From: Polaribacter pacificus
GTDB taxonomy: Bacteria; Bacteroidota; Bacteroidia; Flavobacteriales; Flavobacteriaceae
Assembly (NCBI RefSeq): GCF_038024035.1
Contig: NZ_CP150664.1
Span: 558,001-622,000 of the forward strand
Length of the DNA: 64,000 nucleotides
Direction: 5' to 3'
In this document: one piece after another, positions 1 through 7,739 of the stretch
Layout of the letters: every line of letters begins with the position of its first letter
Position numbering within the stretch: the stretch's first letter is position 1
The notes under the pieces: model-generated
Told to the model about the DNA's origin: nothing
Databases searched by the model: none
Seen by the model: only the letters and a program-made list of their open reading frames with translations
Position numbers and translations under genes: made by a program

Positions 1-757
1 ACAATTGACGCCTGCTAATATCTATATGTCGTAGCTCCATGGCCAATAATTCACCAATGCGCAAGCCAGCAGAATAGAGCAAAGCCAATACGGTTCTATG
101 TTTCAAGTTTTTAGTAACCTGAAGTAACCTAATCACTTCATTTTGAGATAAAACCGTTGGTAAAATTCTTGATTTTTTTGGACGCTCTAACTGTACTGAT
201 TCGATATTGCACTGAGGATAAAAAGCAATAAACAATTTTAGTGCGCTTACAAACTGACGCTGTGAGCTAATGCTGTATTGTCTTGGCACAAACACATCTT
301 CAAAAAACAATTCTACATCTCTATTGCTAAGCGTTTCGATTGCTTTGGGTTGAACATAATTTACAAAATCAGCAATAAAAGTAACATAGGTTGCAACTGT
401 GCTATCACTATAGCGTTTGCCAGACAAATACTTTGCGTAATCATCCACTAGCCTAAGGTCTTCTCTTGTTAAATTTCGCTCGGTTTTTACACCACGCCTG
501 TACAAATTTTGTGTCAAAGAATCATGTAAAATCAGCACTGTCGTAGCTGCCAAAAGTTCTTGAACTTTAAGTAAGGTAGCCTCACTAAAAGGACTAACCC
601 AGCCTCTGTTGGTCCTACTGTAAGTAAACGTATGCAGGCTCTTAATTTGTTTGATAATGGTTTCGTTATACGCAAACAGCAATAACAAAACCACTTGTTT
701 TCTGTGCAATACCTTTTTAACCAAAACGGTATTGTCCTGATGAGTTTTTGTTTTCAT
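1..757 (-). CDS. Tyrosine recombinase/integrase, C-terminal part cut by the window edge
   Basis: An open frame of 252 codons runs from an ATG at 757 to the window edge without a stop. It has an extended basic N-terminal segment (residues 1-95), a SAM-like core-binding domain (about 100-190) and the beginning of the catalytic domain. The motif SAGLRIGELLAMELRHIDI near the edge holds the first catalytic Arg of the XerC/XerD/phage integrase family; the later His-x-x-Arg and Tyr motifs lie outside the window. Enzymes of this family cut and rejoin DNA at specific sites through a tyrosine-DNA intermediate. No attachment site or phage gene is visible beside it, so chromosomal (Xer-like) and element-encoded roles both remain possible. 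Confidence 0.85.
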   Translation of the reverse strand, partial: MKTKTHQDNTVLVKKVLHRKQVVLLLLFAYNETIIKQIKSLHTFTYSRTNRGWVSPFSEATLLKVQELLAATTVLILHDSLTQNLYRRGVKTERNLTREDLRLVDDYAKYLSGKRYSDSTVATYVTFIADFVNYVQPKAIETLSNRDVELFFEDVFVPRQYSISSQRQFVSALKLFIAFYPQCNIESVQLERPKKSRILPTVLSQNEVIRLLQVTKNLKHRTVLALLYSAGLRIGELLAMELRHIDISRRQL

Positions 758-802
758 AGCAATCCAAAGATAAGAAAACAAAAAACAGAAGACAACTAAA
801 AA

Positions 803-1387
803 TTAACGATATGCATCATGTAAACCTTTGCCTTCTAGTATCATAGGGATTATTTTCGCCAATCGTAGCTCTTTTGTTGATATTCTTTTTGCTTCAGAAA
901 TATAGTCGGCAAACTCACGTTGTTTTGACAAACTAAAACCAGAAAATTGATTGCCTAGATCCTTATCTTTCTTCAAAGCTGCTGCCAATAATTCAGGAAT
1001 TATCACTGGTTTTAAATTCTTTTTTGGAAGGATAACCTTGCCGTTTACTTGATTGTCAATCGCTTCTTTTACATAGGATACAATCATTTCGACATCTAGG
1101 GTTTCTTTGGATGAAAATCGCCACTGACGCATTGCGGAGGTTTTTCCTTCTTGCGCATTGATAAGCTTTTTCTGAGCATCTACCAAAGTAGCACCCTGAA
1201 AAAACCAAAGACCCACATAGCTTTTAAAAGCAGCAAGGCCCACGATGTTCTTGCCTTTATTTGTATACACTGGACTCCCCCATTTAATAGTTTCCTCTAG
1301 CTCTAGGTTGGTCAACAAATTACGTAACAAGATTAAAAGTTCTCGCCACTCTTTTTTCTTTTCTATATAAAGATCTACCTCTTTCAT
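803..1387 (-). CDS. YdeI/OmdA-family protein with DUF1801-like domain
   Basis: 194 residues. The N-terminal half has the DUF1801 pattern (ETIKWGSPVYT, then GLAAFKSYVGLWFF), and the C-terminal half has the YdeI/OmdA 'bacteriocin-protection' signature of short helices (PELLAAALKKDKD, FSLSKQREFADYISEAK). No signal peptide is present, so it is cytosolic. The family is widespread in Bacteroidota; the biochemical role is not established. It ends one base before the trmH stop side, so the two genes probably form a short operon on this strand (trmH first). The assignment is by recognition of the motif pattern; the function is left open. Confidence 0.8.
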   Translation of the reverse strand: MKEVDLYIEKKKEWRELLILLRNLLTNLELEETIKWGSPVYTNKGKNIVGLAAFKSYVGLWFFQGATLVDAQKKLINAQEGKTSAMRQWRFSSKETLDVEMIVSYVKEAIDNQVNGKVILPKKNLKPVIIPELLAAALKKDKDLGNQFSGFSLSKQREFADYISEAKRISTKELRLAKIIPMILEGKGLHDAYR

Positions 1388-1388
1388 T

Positions 1389-2087
1389 TTATGATTTCAC
1401 AGACTCGTTATAATGTTCTTTTATCTTTTTGATGCTTTTGATTGATTTCTGAATCCAATCAGCATATAACAAACTTCGCTCCTGCTCTGACAATGCCCAA
1501 GGGATTTCTGAAGCTCTTAATTTTGAGGTAAGATCTTGCAAGATAATAGCTGCAGCAACCGAGATATTTAAACTTTCTGTAAAACCAACCATCGGGATTT
1601 TTAAATAGCCATCAGCCTGGCTCATGGTGTACTCAGATACCCCATCCTTTTCTACCCCAAAGACAAAAGCAGATTTTTTACTAATATCAAACTCAGAGAG
1701 TACACAAGAATCATTGTGGGGTGTGGTGGCAATAATCTGATAACCAGAAGCACGCAGATCATCCAAACAATCTTGGGTATTATGAGCGCTGCTGTTGTAT
1801 TTGTTAATGTCAAGCCACTTTTGAGAACCTTTAGCTACGTGCTTTGAGACCCTGCTCGAGTATTTGTTCTGAATAATATGCACATCTTGGATGCCAAAAA
1901 TATCACAACTTCTAATAACTGCACTTGAATTATGAGGTTGATAAATATCCTCTAGAACTACCGTAAAGTGTCGGGTTCTTGCATCCAAAACACGGTTAAA
2001 AGTAGCTTTTCGCTGGTCGCTTACAAAATCTTCTAAATAGCTAATTAGGGCTTCATCAATCATATCATGGGTTTCTATCACAAACAT
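1389..2087 (-). CDS. trmH: TrmH-family tRNA (guanosine-2'-O-)-methyltransferase
   Basis: 232 residues with the three SPOUT/SpoU motifs: motif 1 NSSAVIRSCDIFG (about 53-65), motif 2 FGVEKDGVSE (about 142-151) and motif 3 IPMVGFTESLNISVAAAI (about 164-181). This class uses S-adenosylmethionine and a trefoil-knot fold to methylate the 2'-OH of G18 in the tRNA D-loop. Length and the C-terminal basic tail fit TrmH rather than the longer RlmB type, which has an extra N-terminal L30e-like domain. It reads divergently from the sirtuin gene, with only 38 bp between the starts, so promoters must overlap. It probably leads the operon with the YdeI-like gene. Confidence 0.88.
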   Translation of the reverse strand: MFVIETHDMIDEALISYLEDFVSDQRKATFNRVLDARTRHFTVVLEDIYQPHNSSAVIRSCDIFGIQDVHIIQNKYSSRVSKHVAKGSQKWLDINKYNSSAHNTQDCLDDLRASGYQIIATTPHNDSCVLSEFDISKKSAFVFGVEKDGVSEYTMSQADGYLKIPMVGFTESLNISVAAAIILQDLTSKLRASEIPWALSEQERSLLYADWIQKSIKSIKKIKEHYNESVKS

Positions 2088-2125
2088 AACAAAAAATCAT
2101 ATTTTAGCAGTCAAAAACCTTTAGT

Positions 2126-2795
2126 ATGAAAAATTTAGTGGTTCTAACCGGTGCAGGAGTCAGTGCCGAAAGCGGCCTTAAGACTTTTAGAGATGCAAAC
2201 GGACTTTGGGAAGGTCATGACGTCTTAGAAGTGGCTTCTCCACAAGGTTTTGCTAAAAATCCAGAGTTGGTTTTAGACTTTTACAACCAACGCAGAAGAC
2301 AATTGCTACAAGTAAGTCCAAATAAGGCGCATTACAACCTTGCTGCCTTTGAAAATCATTTTCAGGTAGACATTATCACTCAAAACGTTGATGATTTGCA
2401 CGAAAGAGCTGGTAGCAAACAAGTGATGCATTTACACGGACAATTACTAAAGGTTCGTAGCACCAAATACCCACAAAACACCTATGATTGGAGTAAAAAT
2501 CTACTGCTAGGAGATTGTTGCCCTTCAGGAGCTCAACTAAGACCCGATATCGTCTGGTTTGGATAAAGATGTGCCGCTACTAGAGAAAGCCGCACAAAAA
2601 GTAGCTGCAGCAGCTATGTTGGTTATTATCGGAACCTCTATGCAAGTGTATCCGGCTGCAAACCTTATACAATATGTAAAAAACGGCATTCCCATTTATT
2701 TTGTTGATCCAAAACCTGCCATTTCTAAAAATTATTGTAAAATTTTAACTAAAAAAACATTAAATTCGATAAACATCTGTATTTCTGAGGTTTAA
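2126..2795 (+). pseudogene. cobB: SIR2-family NAD-dependent deacylase, frameshifted
   Basis: Two frames together encode one sirtuin of about 223 residues. Frame 1 (2126-2566) carries the NAD-binding motif TGAGVSAESGLKTFRD, the TQNVDDLHERAG motif and the catalytic HLHG, and stops right after RPDIVWFG. The second frame (2559-2795) resumes with KDVPLLEKAA and carries IIGTSMQVYPAA and the PIYFVDPKPA end motif. Removing one base within ggataaagat (2561-2570) would restore VWFGKDVP, as expected for CobB. The last 22 residues look unlike usual CobB tails and are AT-rich. Sirtuins remove acyl groups from lysines using NAD. As read, the product is truncated before the second half of the Rossmann fold and should be inactive, unless the shift is a sequencing error or is bypassed. 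Confidence 0.85.
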
Positions 2796-2942
2796 AATTG
2801 ATTTAATACCCATTTTTAAATTAAGAACAAAGATGTGGAAAAACAAATTTTATTAGGATTTAATAATATATTAATTTAAAAATATTTGGTTAACATATAA
2901 ATAAATATTATTTTTATTTAAAATTTTTAACTAACTAAAAAC

Positions 2943-4133
2943 ATGAAAAAGAAAGAAAAAAAGAAAAACATTGTAATATTGCTTATATTTTTTATCATAA
3001 TAACTGCTTGCAATAAGAAAGAATCTGACGATATTATTGTTACTAATTTTGAAAAACATTTTGTTGATGAAGATTTAGCAACAAAAATAGCTGAAAACGC
3101 TCCTTTAAATAATTCAAAGAAAACATATGCCAAAGGTGTTTCAAAACGAAAAATAAAAAACCTAAAAGCCTTTAAGAATAAAAAAGGGAACAATGTTTTT
3201 TATATAACAAATTATGAAGAAGGTGGTTTTATGGTTTTATCTGCAGATAAAAGAACATTACCTATTTTAGCACAATCAAATACTAATATATTTTCGAATG
3301 AAATAGATAGTTTACCTCCTGGTGTTAAAGGCTGGCTTAGTGAGGTGTCTAATACAATTACAAAAATTCAAGAATCAACATTAACTCCAAGTGCTAAATT
3401 TGAATCCGCTTGGTATTCAATTGAAAAAAACATTAATCAAAGGAAAATAATTGATCCAGAACCTGATTGTGAACCAATTGTAGAAGAAATCGTTGGACCT
3501 TTATTATCTACACTTTGGGAACAGCGTGACGGATTTAACGCTTCCTTACATACGATACCATGCAGTGGTAGTGATTTTCAAGTATACGCAGGTTGTGTTG
3601 CAATCGCTATGGCACAAATCATGAAATATCATGAATATCCTACTTCGTATTCATGGGCAAGTATGCCAAATACAACAGCCACAACAGCAACTGCAGATTT
3701 AATTCTTGATATAAATGGAGGTATTAATAATGCTTACAGTGAATATCCTACATATAGTTGCATTGGAACTGGTGTTCATAATAGTAAAGATATTGGTGTT
3801 GTTTTAAAAAATAGATTTAACTACACATCTGCTATTTTTGCAAATTATAACCACTCAAATGTAGTTAATGATCTTGATAATAATAGACCTGTTTTATTAG
3901 CTGGTTACGAGCCACCTAATGTTCCTGGTGGACATATGTGGGTTTGCGACGGTTATAAAAGAGTTTGGTACTATCAACCTGATTGCACTGGCTATGCATA
4001 TCTCTATCTTCACATGAACTGGGGGTGGGGAAATAATTATGGAGCTAATGGATATTTTGCTTTTGACGACTGGTCTCCATTAACTAACAATTTTAATTTT
4101 AATAAAAAAATGTTTTACAATATAATTCCTTAA
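2943..4133 (+). CDS. Peptidase C10 (streptopain-like) lipoprotein with propeptide
   Basis: 396 residues. A lipoprotein signal ends in IIITAC (lipidated Cys about residue 23), followed by NKKESDD, which resembles the charged surface-export signal of Bacteroidota lipoproteins. Residues 50-150 match the C10/Spi propeptide pattern (GGFMVLSADKRTLPILA). The mature protease has catalytic C218 in YAGCVAIAMAQIMKYH, His331 in GGHMWVCDGY and the family motif MNWGWGNNYGANGYF. C10 enzymes are secreted cysteine proteases (SpeB, interpain, Bacteroides Bfp). The next gene is a small lipoprotein 26 bp downstream, probably in the same transcript. The gene is visibly more AT-rich than its neighbours and follows the broken sirtuin, which suggests recent acquisition. 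No T9SS domain is present. Confidence 0.9.
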   Translation: MKKKEKKKNIVILLIFFIIITACNKKESDDIIVTNFEKHFVDEDLATKIAENAPLNNSKKTYAKGVSKRKIKNLKAFKNKKGNNVFYITNYEEGGFMVLSADKRTLPILAQSNTNIFSNEIDSLPPGVKGWLSEVSNTITKIQESTLTPSAKFESAWYSIEKNINQRKIIDPEPDCEPIVEEIVGPLLSTLWEQRDGFNASLHTIPCSGSDFQVYAGCVAIAMAQIMKYHEYPTSYSWASMPNTTATTATADLILDINGGINNAYSEYPTYSCIGTGVHNSKDIGVVLKNRFNYTSAIFANYNHSNVVNDLDNNRPVLLAGYEPPNVPGGHMWVCDGYKRVWYYQPDCTGYAYLYLHMNWGWGNNYGANGYFAFDDWSPLTNNFNFNKKMFYNIIP

Positions 4134-4159
4134 AATAAAAACCCCTTAAAATTATAATT

Positions 4160-4639
4160 ATGAAAAAAATGTATGTTTTAATATTTTGCTTAGCATTATT
4201 TAGCTGTATCGAAGAAGAAGATTACGGGCTAACTTCCGCCTATTTTAGCAGCAACCTAAGCCTCCATATTGTCAATCAAGATGGAGATGATCTTTTAGAT
4301 AGTTCGACACCAAATAGTATTGATGTTAATTCAATTAGTTTAACCTTTGTTATTAACGGAAAAGAAGTTAATTATTATAAAAGTAATTTAGATAACCCTA
4401 AAGGTATAGGTTTAACTAAAATTTCAAATGGATTGAATAGCTTATCAGTATTACTGAATTATGAATACCCAAATGCGAATAATATTACTTATATAAACTG
4501 GGGTGATGGTACTAGAGATAAAATTGAATCTTTTTTGTATAATGAAGGAGCCACATTTGATGTCAGAAAAGTTTGGGTAAATGATCAATTCTTCTGGGAG
4601 TTTCCAGATGATAAAAAAATAAAGACTATTATTAAGTAA
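4160..4639 (+). CDS. Small lipoprotein of unknown family beside the C10 protease; possible cognate inhibitor
   Basis: 159 residues. The lipobox is in LALFSC (Cys about 16), followed by IEEED, again an acidic surface-export-like signal. The rest is predicted all-beta, with a NWGDGT turn of PKD-like appearance near residue 112. I do not recognise a named family. It follows the C10 protease closely and shares its terminator at 4641-4665. In Streptococcus (SpeB/Spi) and Bacteroides fragilis (Bfp/Bfi) a small inhibitor gene accompanies the C10 protease, so an inhibitor or partner role is reasonable by position only; no sequence similarity to the protease propeptide is evident to me. Confidence 0.7.
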   Translation: MKKMYVLIFCLALFSCIEEEDYGLTSAYFSSNLSLHIVNQDGDDLLDSSTPNSIDVNSISLTFVINGKEVNYYKSNLDNPKGIGLTKISNGLNSLSVLLNYEYPNANNITYINWGDGTRDKIESFLYNEGATFDVRKVWVNDQFFWEFPDDKKIKTIIK

Positions 4640-4640
4640 A

Positions 4641-4667
4641 AAAGACCGCTCATAGAGCGGTCTTTTT
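4641..4667 (+). terminator. Rho-independent terminator after the C10 protease pair
   Basis: A perfect 11-bp stem (AAAGACCGCTC at 4641-4651 pairs with 4655-4665), a 3-nt loop and a T run follow the lipoprotein stop codon directly. Confidence 0.9.
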
Positions 4668-4708
4668 ATAATGTTAAAATACAGACTGTAGACTTAATCA
4701 ACCAAAGA

Positions 4709-4730
4709 CAAACAACAACAACAACAACAA
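4709..4730. repeat. Short (AAC)n microsatellite in a non-coding gap
   Basis: About six to seven AAC units lie between the terminator and the convergent DUF6495 gene. The same triplet forms the coding tract near 43.7 kb. No reading frame uses it here. Confidence 0.8.
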
Positions 4731-4819
4731 AGGTTTTTAATATAAATAATAGAATTACTATAAATTAGTTCAACAATTAAATATGATTTTTAAACTAAGG
4801 AACGTATAAAATATTGGAA

Positions 4820-5290
4820 TTAACACCCGATTAATTGATGAAAATAATCATACAGTTCACCTTTAGAAATGGCAGCTCCTTTCTCTATCAAATCAAAAAT
4901 CTCTAGGTTGCGTTCTCCTGTATAAGCTTTGGTACCGGTATAAAGCTCAACACTTTCATCAGTAGGGTGTTGTAACAACCATTCAAAGCCCTCTTGCTCT
5001 AAAAGGTCAATGTCTTTATGTACCTTTACAAAGATGCGGTGAATTTGTGTTTCTTCACATTTAAAAAAATTGACACTTTGCTTTGAGAAATGCTCTACAT
5101 AAGTGGTCTTACTCAGCACATCCTCCCACACCAAATCAGAAAAAATAGCCATTTCTTCATCAGCCACAGTTGGTTTTTCTTCTTTTAAGGCCTTCCACTC
5201 TTTAGCATCAATCTTTTGGCTAGCCAAAAACAATGCAAATTCTTCGTGTAAGGCCTCAAATTGTTCTTTGGTCAATGATCTATATTTCAT
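4820..5290 (-). CDS. DUF6495-type flavobacterial protein downstream of rplI
   Basis: 156 residues, mostly helical and acidic, starting MKYRSLTKEQFEALHEEFA and ending with a Cys. No signal peptide or catalytic motif is seen. It resembles the conserved Flavobacteriia family annotated DUF6495, which is usually found just downstream of the L9 gene, as here (79 bp after rplI, same strand). The conserved linkage suggests co-transcription with the ribosomal protein operon, but no function is known. The family name is from memory of the pattern and could be wrong; the gene itself is certain. Confidence 0.75.
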   Translation of the reverse strand: MKYRSLTKEQFEALHEEFALFLASQKIDAKEWKALKEEKPTVADEEMAIFSDLVWEDVLSKTTYVEHFSKQSVNFFKCEETQIHRIFVKVHKDIDLLEQEGFEWLLQHPTDESVELYTGTKAYTGERNLEIFDLIEKGAAISKGELYDYFHQLIGC

Positions 5291-5369
5291 TACAACGTAT
5301 TTAATGATTAAAAATAAAAAAACCTACCAAATAAATTTGATAGGCTTTATGATATACTATTGAGAGTGC

Positions 5370-5816
5370 TTATTCAGCAACTACATCAAATGTAATTTCA
5401 GTAACTACTGCTCTGTGCAAACGCACAGTTGCATTGTACTTCCCTAATCGTTTTACACTTCCACCAGCTACTTTGATATATTTCTTATCAATTTCTGTAC
5501 CTAGTTTTGCGATCGCTTCAGCAACATCAGCATTGTTTACAGATCCAAATAATTTGTCTCCAGAACCTACCTTAGAGGTAATTTTAAGCTCCATTCCTTT
5601 TACTGCGTCAGCAATCTTAGTTGCATCCTCAACAATCTTAGCCTCTTTAAAAGCACGTTGCTTTAAATTTTCAGCCAATACTTTTTTTGCAGAAGAAGTT
5701 GCCAATACTGCATATCCTTGTGGGATTAAAAAATTTCTACCATATCCGTTTTTCACAGATACAACATCATCTTTAAAGCCTACGTTTTCTACGTCTTGTT
5801 TTAATATTAATTCCAT
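5370..5816 (-). CDS. rplI: 50S ribosomal protein L9
   Basis: 148 residues, the usual length. The N-terminal signature MELILKQDVENVGFKDD and NGYGRNFLIPQGYA are diagnostic. The C-terminal domain has the expected LFGSVNNADVAEAI segment. L9 binds domain V of 23S rRNA at the base of the L1 stalk. It is third in the order rpsF-rpsR-rplI, with 16 bp after rpsR, as in most Bacteroidota. Confidence 0.97.
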   Translation of the reverse strand: MELILKQDVENVGFKDDVVSVKNGYGRNFLIPQGYAVLATSSAKKVLAENLKQRAFKEAKIVEDATKIADAVKGMELKITSKVGSGDKLFGSVNNADVAEAIAKLGTEIDKKYIKVAGGSVKRLGKYNATVRLHRAVVTEITFDVVAE

Positions 5817-5832
5817 AATGCTTCTTCTTTTA

Positions 5833-6129
5833 TTATTTTAACATATCTCCAACATATGGCATCAAAGCTAAATGACGAGAACGTTTGATAGCTTGTGCAA
5901 CTTTACGTTGGTATTTTAAAGATGTTCCTGTTAAACGTCTTGGTAAAATTTTACCTTGTTCGTTTACTAAATACATTAAGAAGTCAGCATCTTTGTAATC
6001 GATATACTTCATGCCGTTTTTCTTAAAACGACAGTATTTTGACTCTTTTTTAGTTTCAATGTCAAGCGGAGTTAAGTATCTTACTTCTCCCTGCTTGTTT
6101 CCTTTTGCTTGTTGGTCTATAGATGACAT
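5833..6129 (-). CDS. rpsR: 30S ribosomal protein S18
   Basis: 98 residues. [15 protein letters not shown] and the C-terminal [26 protein letters not shown] match S18. It has a flavobacterial N-terminal extension of about 20 residues ([13 protein letters not shown]). It binds next to S6 on the 30S platform. It lies six bases after rpsF and is transcribed with it. Confidence 0.96.
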   Translation of the reverse strand: MSSIDQQAKGNKQGEVRYLTPLDIETKKESKYCRFKKNGMKYIDYKDADFLMYLVNEQGKILPRRLTGTSLKYQRKVAQAIKRSRHLALMPYVGDMLK

Positions 6130-6135
6130 AGCTTC

Positions 6136-6477
6136 TTATTTTTTAGCAGATTGAACACGCCCTCTTCGCTTTTCAGCCCAAGCAGCAGCATGCTTATCCA
6201 ATTTAACAGTTAAATAACGCATAACGCTATCATCTCTTCTAAATTCAAGTTCAAAGTTCGCAATGGCTTCACCAGCTACTTTATACTCAAACAAGTGATA
6301 AAAACCACTTTTTTTCTTTTGGATTGGATACGCTAATTTTTTTAAGCCCCAATCTTCCTTTGAAATCATTTCGGCACCTTTAGAAACCAAATAGTCATTA
6401 AACTTTTGTACTGTTTCCTTTATCTGAGATTCAGATAAAACGGGATTCAAAATGAAAACAGTTTCGTAATGATTCAT
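6136..6477 (-). CDS. rpsF: 30S ribosomal protein S6
   Basis: 113 residues from the ATG at 6477 (MNHYETVFILNPVLSESQ). An in-frame upstream ATG at 6531 would add 18 residues, but it lies upstream of the -7 box at 6509-6516 and outside the normal S6 start, so I reject it. ETVFILNP and the YLTVKLDKHA C-terminus are S6 signatures. It is the first gene of the rpsF-rpsR-rplI operon. The product pairs with S18 on the 30S platform. Confidence 0.95.
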   Translation of the reverse strand: MNHYETVFILNPVLSESQIKETVQKFNDYLVSKGAEMISKEDWGLKKLAYPIQKKKSGFYHLFEYKVAGEAIANFELEFRRDDSVMRYLTVKLDKHAAAWAEKRRGRVQSAKK

Positions 6478-6508
6478 AAGTAATTGTTTAAAATTATTTT
6501 TAAGTCTG

Positions 6509-6538
6509 CAAATGTACGGGTTTTTATTCATATCTCAA
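6509..6538 (-). promoter_or_regulatory. Promoter of the rpsF operon
   Basis: On the minus strand TTG (6538-6536), 19 bp, then TACATTTG (6516-6509). This is a full match to the Bacteroidota -33/-7 consensus. Predicted transcription start is near 6505, giving a leader of about 28 nt before rpsF. Confidence 0.8.
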
Positions 6539-6572
6539 GAGCTATTTTAAATTAATTTTAGACAGCTTTTCG

Positions 6573-6712
6573 CCCATCACCCATCACCCATCACCCATCA
6601 CCCATCACCCATCACCCATCACCCATCACCCATCACCCATCACCCATCACCCATCACCCATCACCCATCACCCATCACCCATCACCCATCACCCATCACC
6701 CATCACCCATCA
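6573..6712. repeat. Heptamer tandem repeat, 20 perfect copies of CCCATCA
   Basis: Twenty uninterrupted, identical 7-bp units occupy the space between two divergent promoters. The right edge is 6 bp from the -33 element of the fatty-acid-hydroxylase promoter. A perfect array of this length should be prone to slippage. It has no spacer structure and is not a CRISPR. Confidence 0.97.
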
Positions 6713-6718
6713 CTCCTT

Positions 6719-6749
6719 TTGCTCCTTTCCAACTTTGTAACTATATTTG
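6719..6749 (+). promoter_or_regulatory. Promoter of the fatty-acid-hydroxylase gene
   Basis: TTG (6719-6721), 20 bp, TATATTTG (6742-6749). The box overlaps a possible upstream TTG start at 6747 and so supports the ATG at 6768 as the true start. Confidence 0.75.
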
Positions 6750-6767
6750 TCTAAAGCCAAAATACAA

Positions 6768-7661
6768 ATGAACACCCCAGAGTTACCCAACCTCATTCAC
6801 TACGCAATTCCCTTCTTTATCGCAACGGTCATCATTGAGGTACTACTTACTGCAAAGTTAAAAACCGAAGATTATGACTATAAAGATGCTGCAAGCTCTA
6901 TTGCAATGGGCTTGGGCAATGTGGCTATTGGCTTGGTAAGCAAGGCACTTGTTTTGGGTGCCTTTTATGTTGTTTACAACACTGTTCACCTCTTCGAAAT
7001 CCCCTTTGTTTGGTGGGCTTGGCTACTTGTTTTTTTTGCTGATGATTTTGCTTATTACTGGTTTCATAGAATTAGTCACGAGAGTCGATTTTTTTGGGCA
7101 AGTCATGTGGTGCACCATTCATCACAGCACTATAACTTGAGTACTGCCTTAAGACAGACCTGGTCTGGTAGTTTTTATTCTTTTATTTTTTGGTTGCCTT
7201 TGGTTTTTATCGGATTTCATCCACTGATGATTTTAACCCAAATGTCAATCAGCTTATTATATCAATATTGGATCCACACAGAACTTATTGGCAAAATGCC
7301 AAAGTGGTTTGAGGCCGTTTTTAACACACCTAGTCATCACAGAGTGCACCATGCTACCAATCCACAATATTTAGACAGAAATCACGCAGGCATCTTAATT
7401 ATTTGGGACAAATTTTTCGGCACTTTTGAACCCGAAGTAGAACAACCTGTCTATGGTTTGGTTAGCAATATAGACACGCACAATCCTATTAAAATTGCCT
7501 TACATGAATGGATTTCTATGTTTAAAGATGTGGGAAACGCCAAAACCAGCCTAGGCAATAAATTAAAATACCTCATCAAACCTCCTGGTTGGAAACATGA
7601 CGGAACCGGAATTCTCTCTACAAAACTTAGAGAAGACTGGAAGAACAGCAAACAGAACTAA
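6768..7661 (+). CDS. Sterol desaturase / fatty acid hydroxylase superfamily membrane protein
   Basis: 297 residues from ATG 6768. The di-iron His clusters of PF04116 are present in order: HRISHE (about 104), HVVHHSSQHYN (about 115-125) and HRVHHATNPQYLDRNHAG (about 193-210). Four or more hydrophobic segments (residues 10-30, 50-75, 82-100, 140-170) place it in the inner membrane. Members hydroxylate or desaturate lipid acyl chains or carotenoid/sterol rings using O2; the substrate cannot be read from sequence. The gene stands alone, between its own promoter and a bidirectional terminator. Its promoter abuts the heptamer repeat, which may influence expression. Confidence 0.88.
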   Translation: MNTPELPNLIHYAIPFFIATVIIEVLLTAKLKTEDYDYKDAASSIAMGLGNVAIGLVSKALVLGAFYVVYNTVHLFEIPFVWWAWLLVFFADDFAYYWFHRISHESRFFWASHVVHHSSQHYNLSTALRQTWSGSFYSFIFWLPLVFIGFHPLMILTQMSISLLYQYWIHTELIGKMPKWFEAVFNTPSHHRVHHATNPQYLDRNHAGILIIWDKFFGTFEPEVEQPVYGLVSNIDTHNPIKIALHEWISMFKDVGNAKTSLGNKLKYLIKPPGWKHDGTGILSTKLREDWKNSKQN

Positions 7662-7690
7662 GCCTCAGTTGGCATTCTAAATTGCATGAA

Positions 7691-7721
7691 AAAAGCGAAG
7701 TCTACAACTTCGCTTTTTTTT
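7691..7721. terminator. Bidirectional terminator
   Basis: An 11-bp stem, AAAAGCGAAGT (7691-7701) with 7707-7717, is flanked by A and T runs, so it can serve both the hydroxylase gene (+) and the convergent outer-membrane protein gene (-). Confidence 0.88.
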
Positions 7722-7739
7722 AAAAGATATGGGCTTGGT

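Noticed and set aside
6478-6531. N-terminal extension of S6 to an ATG at 6531
   Set aside because: It lies upstream of the promoter -7 box and is absent from the normal S6 sequence.
6573-6712. Regular array that could be taken for a CRISPR
   Set aside because: Units are 7 bp, identical and contiguous, with no spacers; it is a simple tandem repeat.
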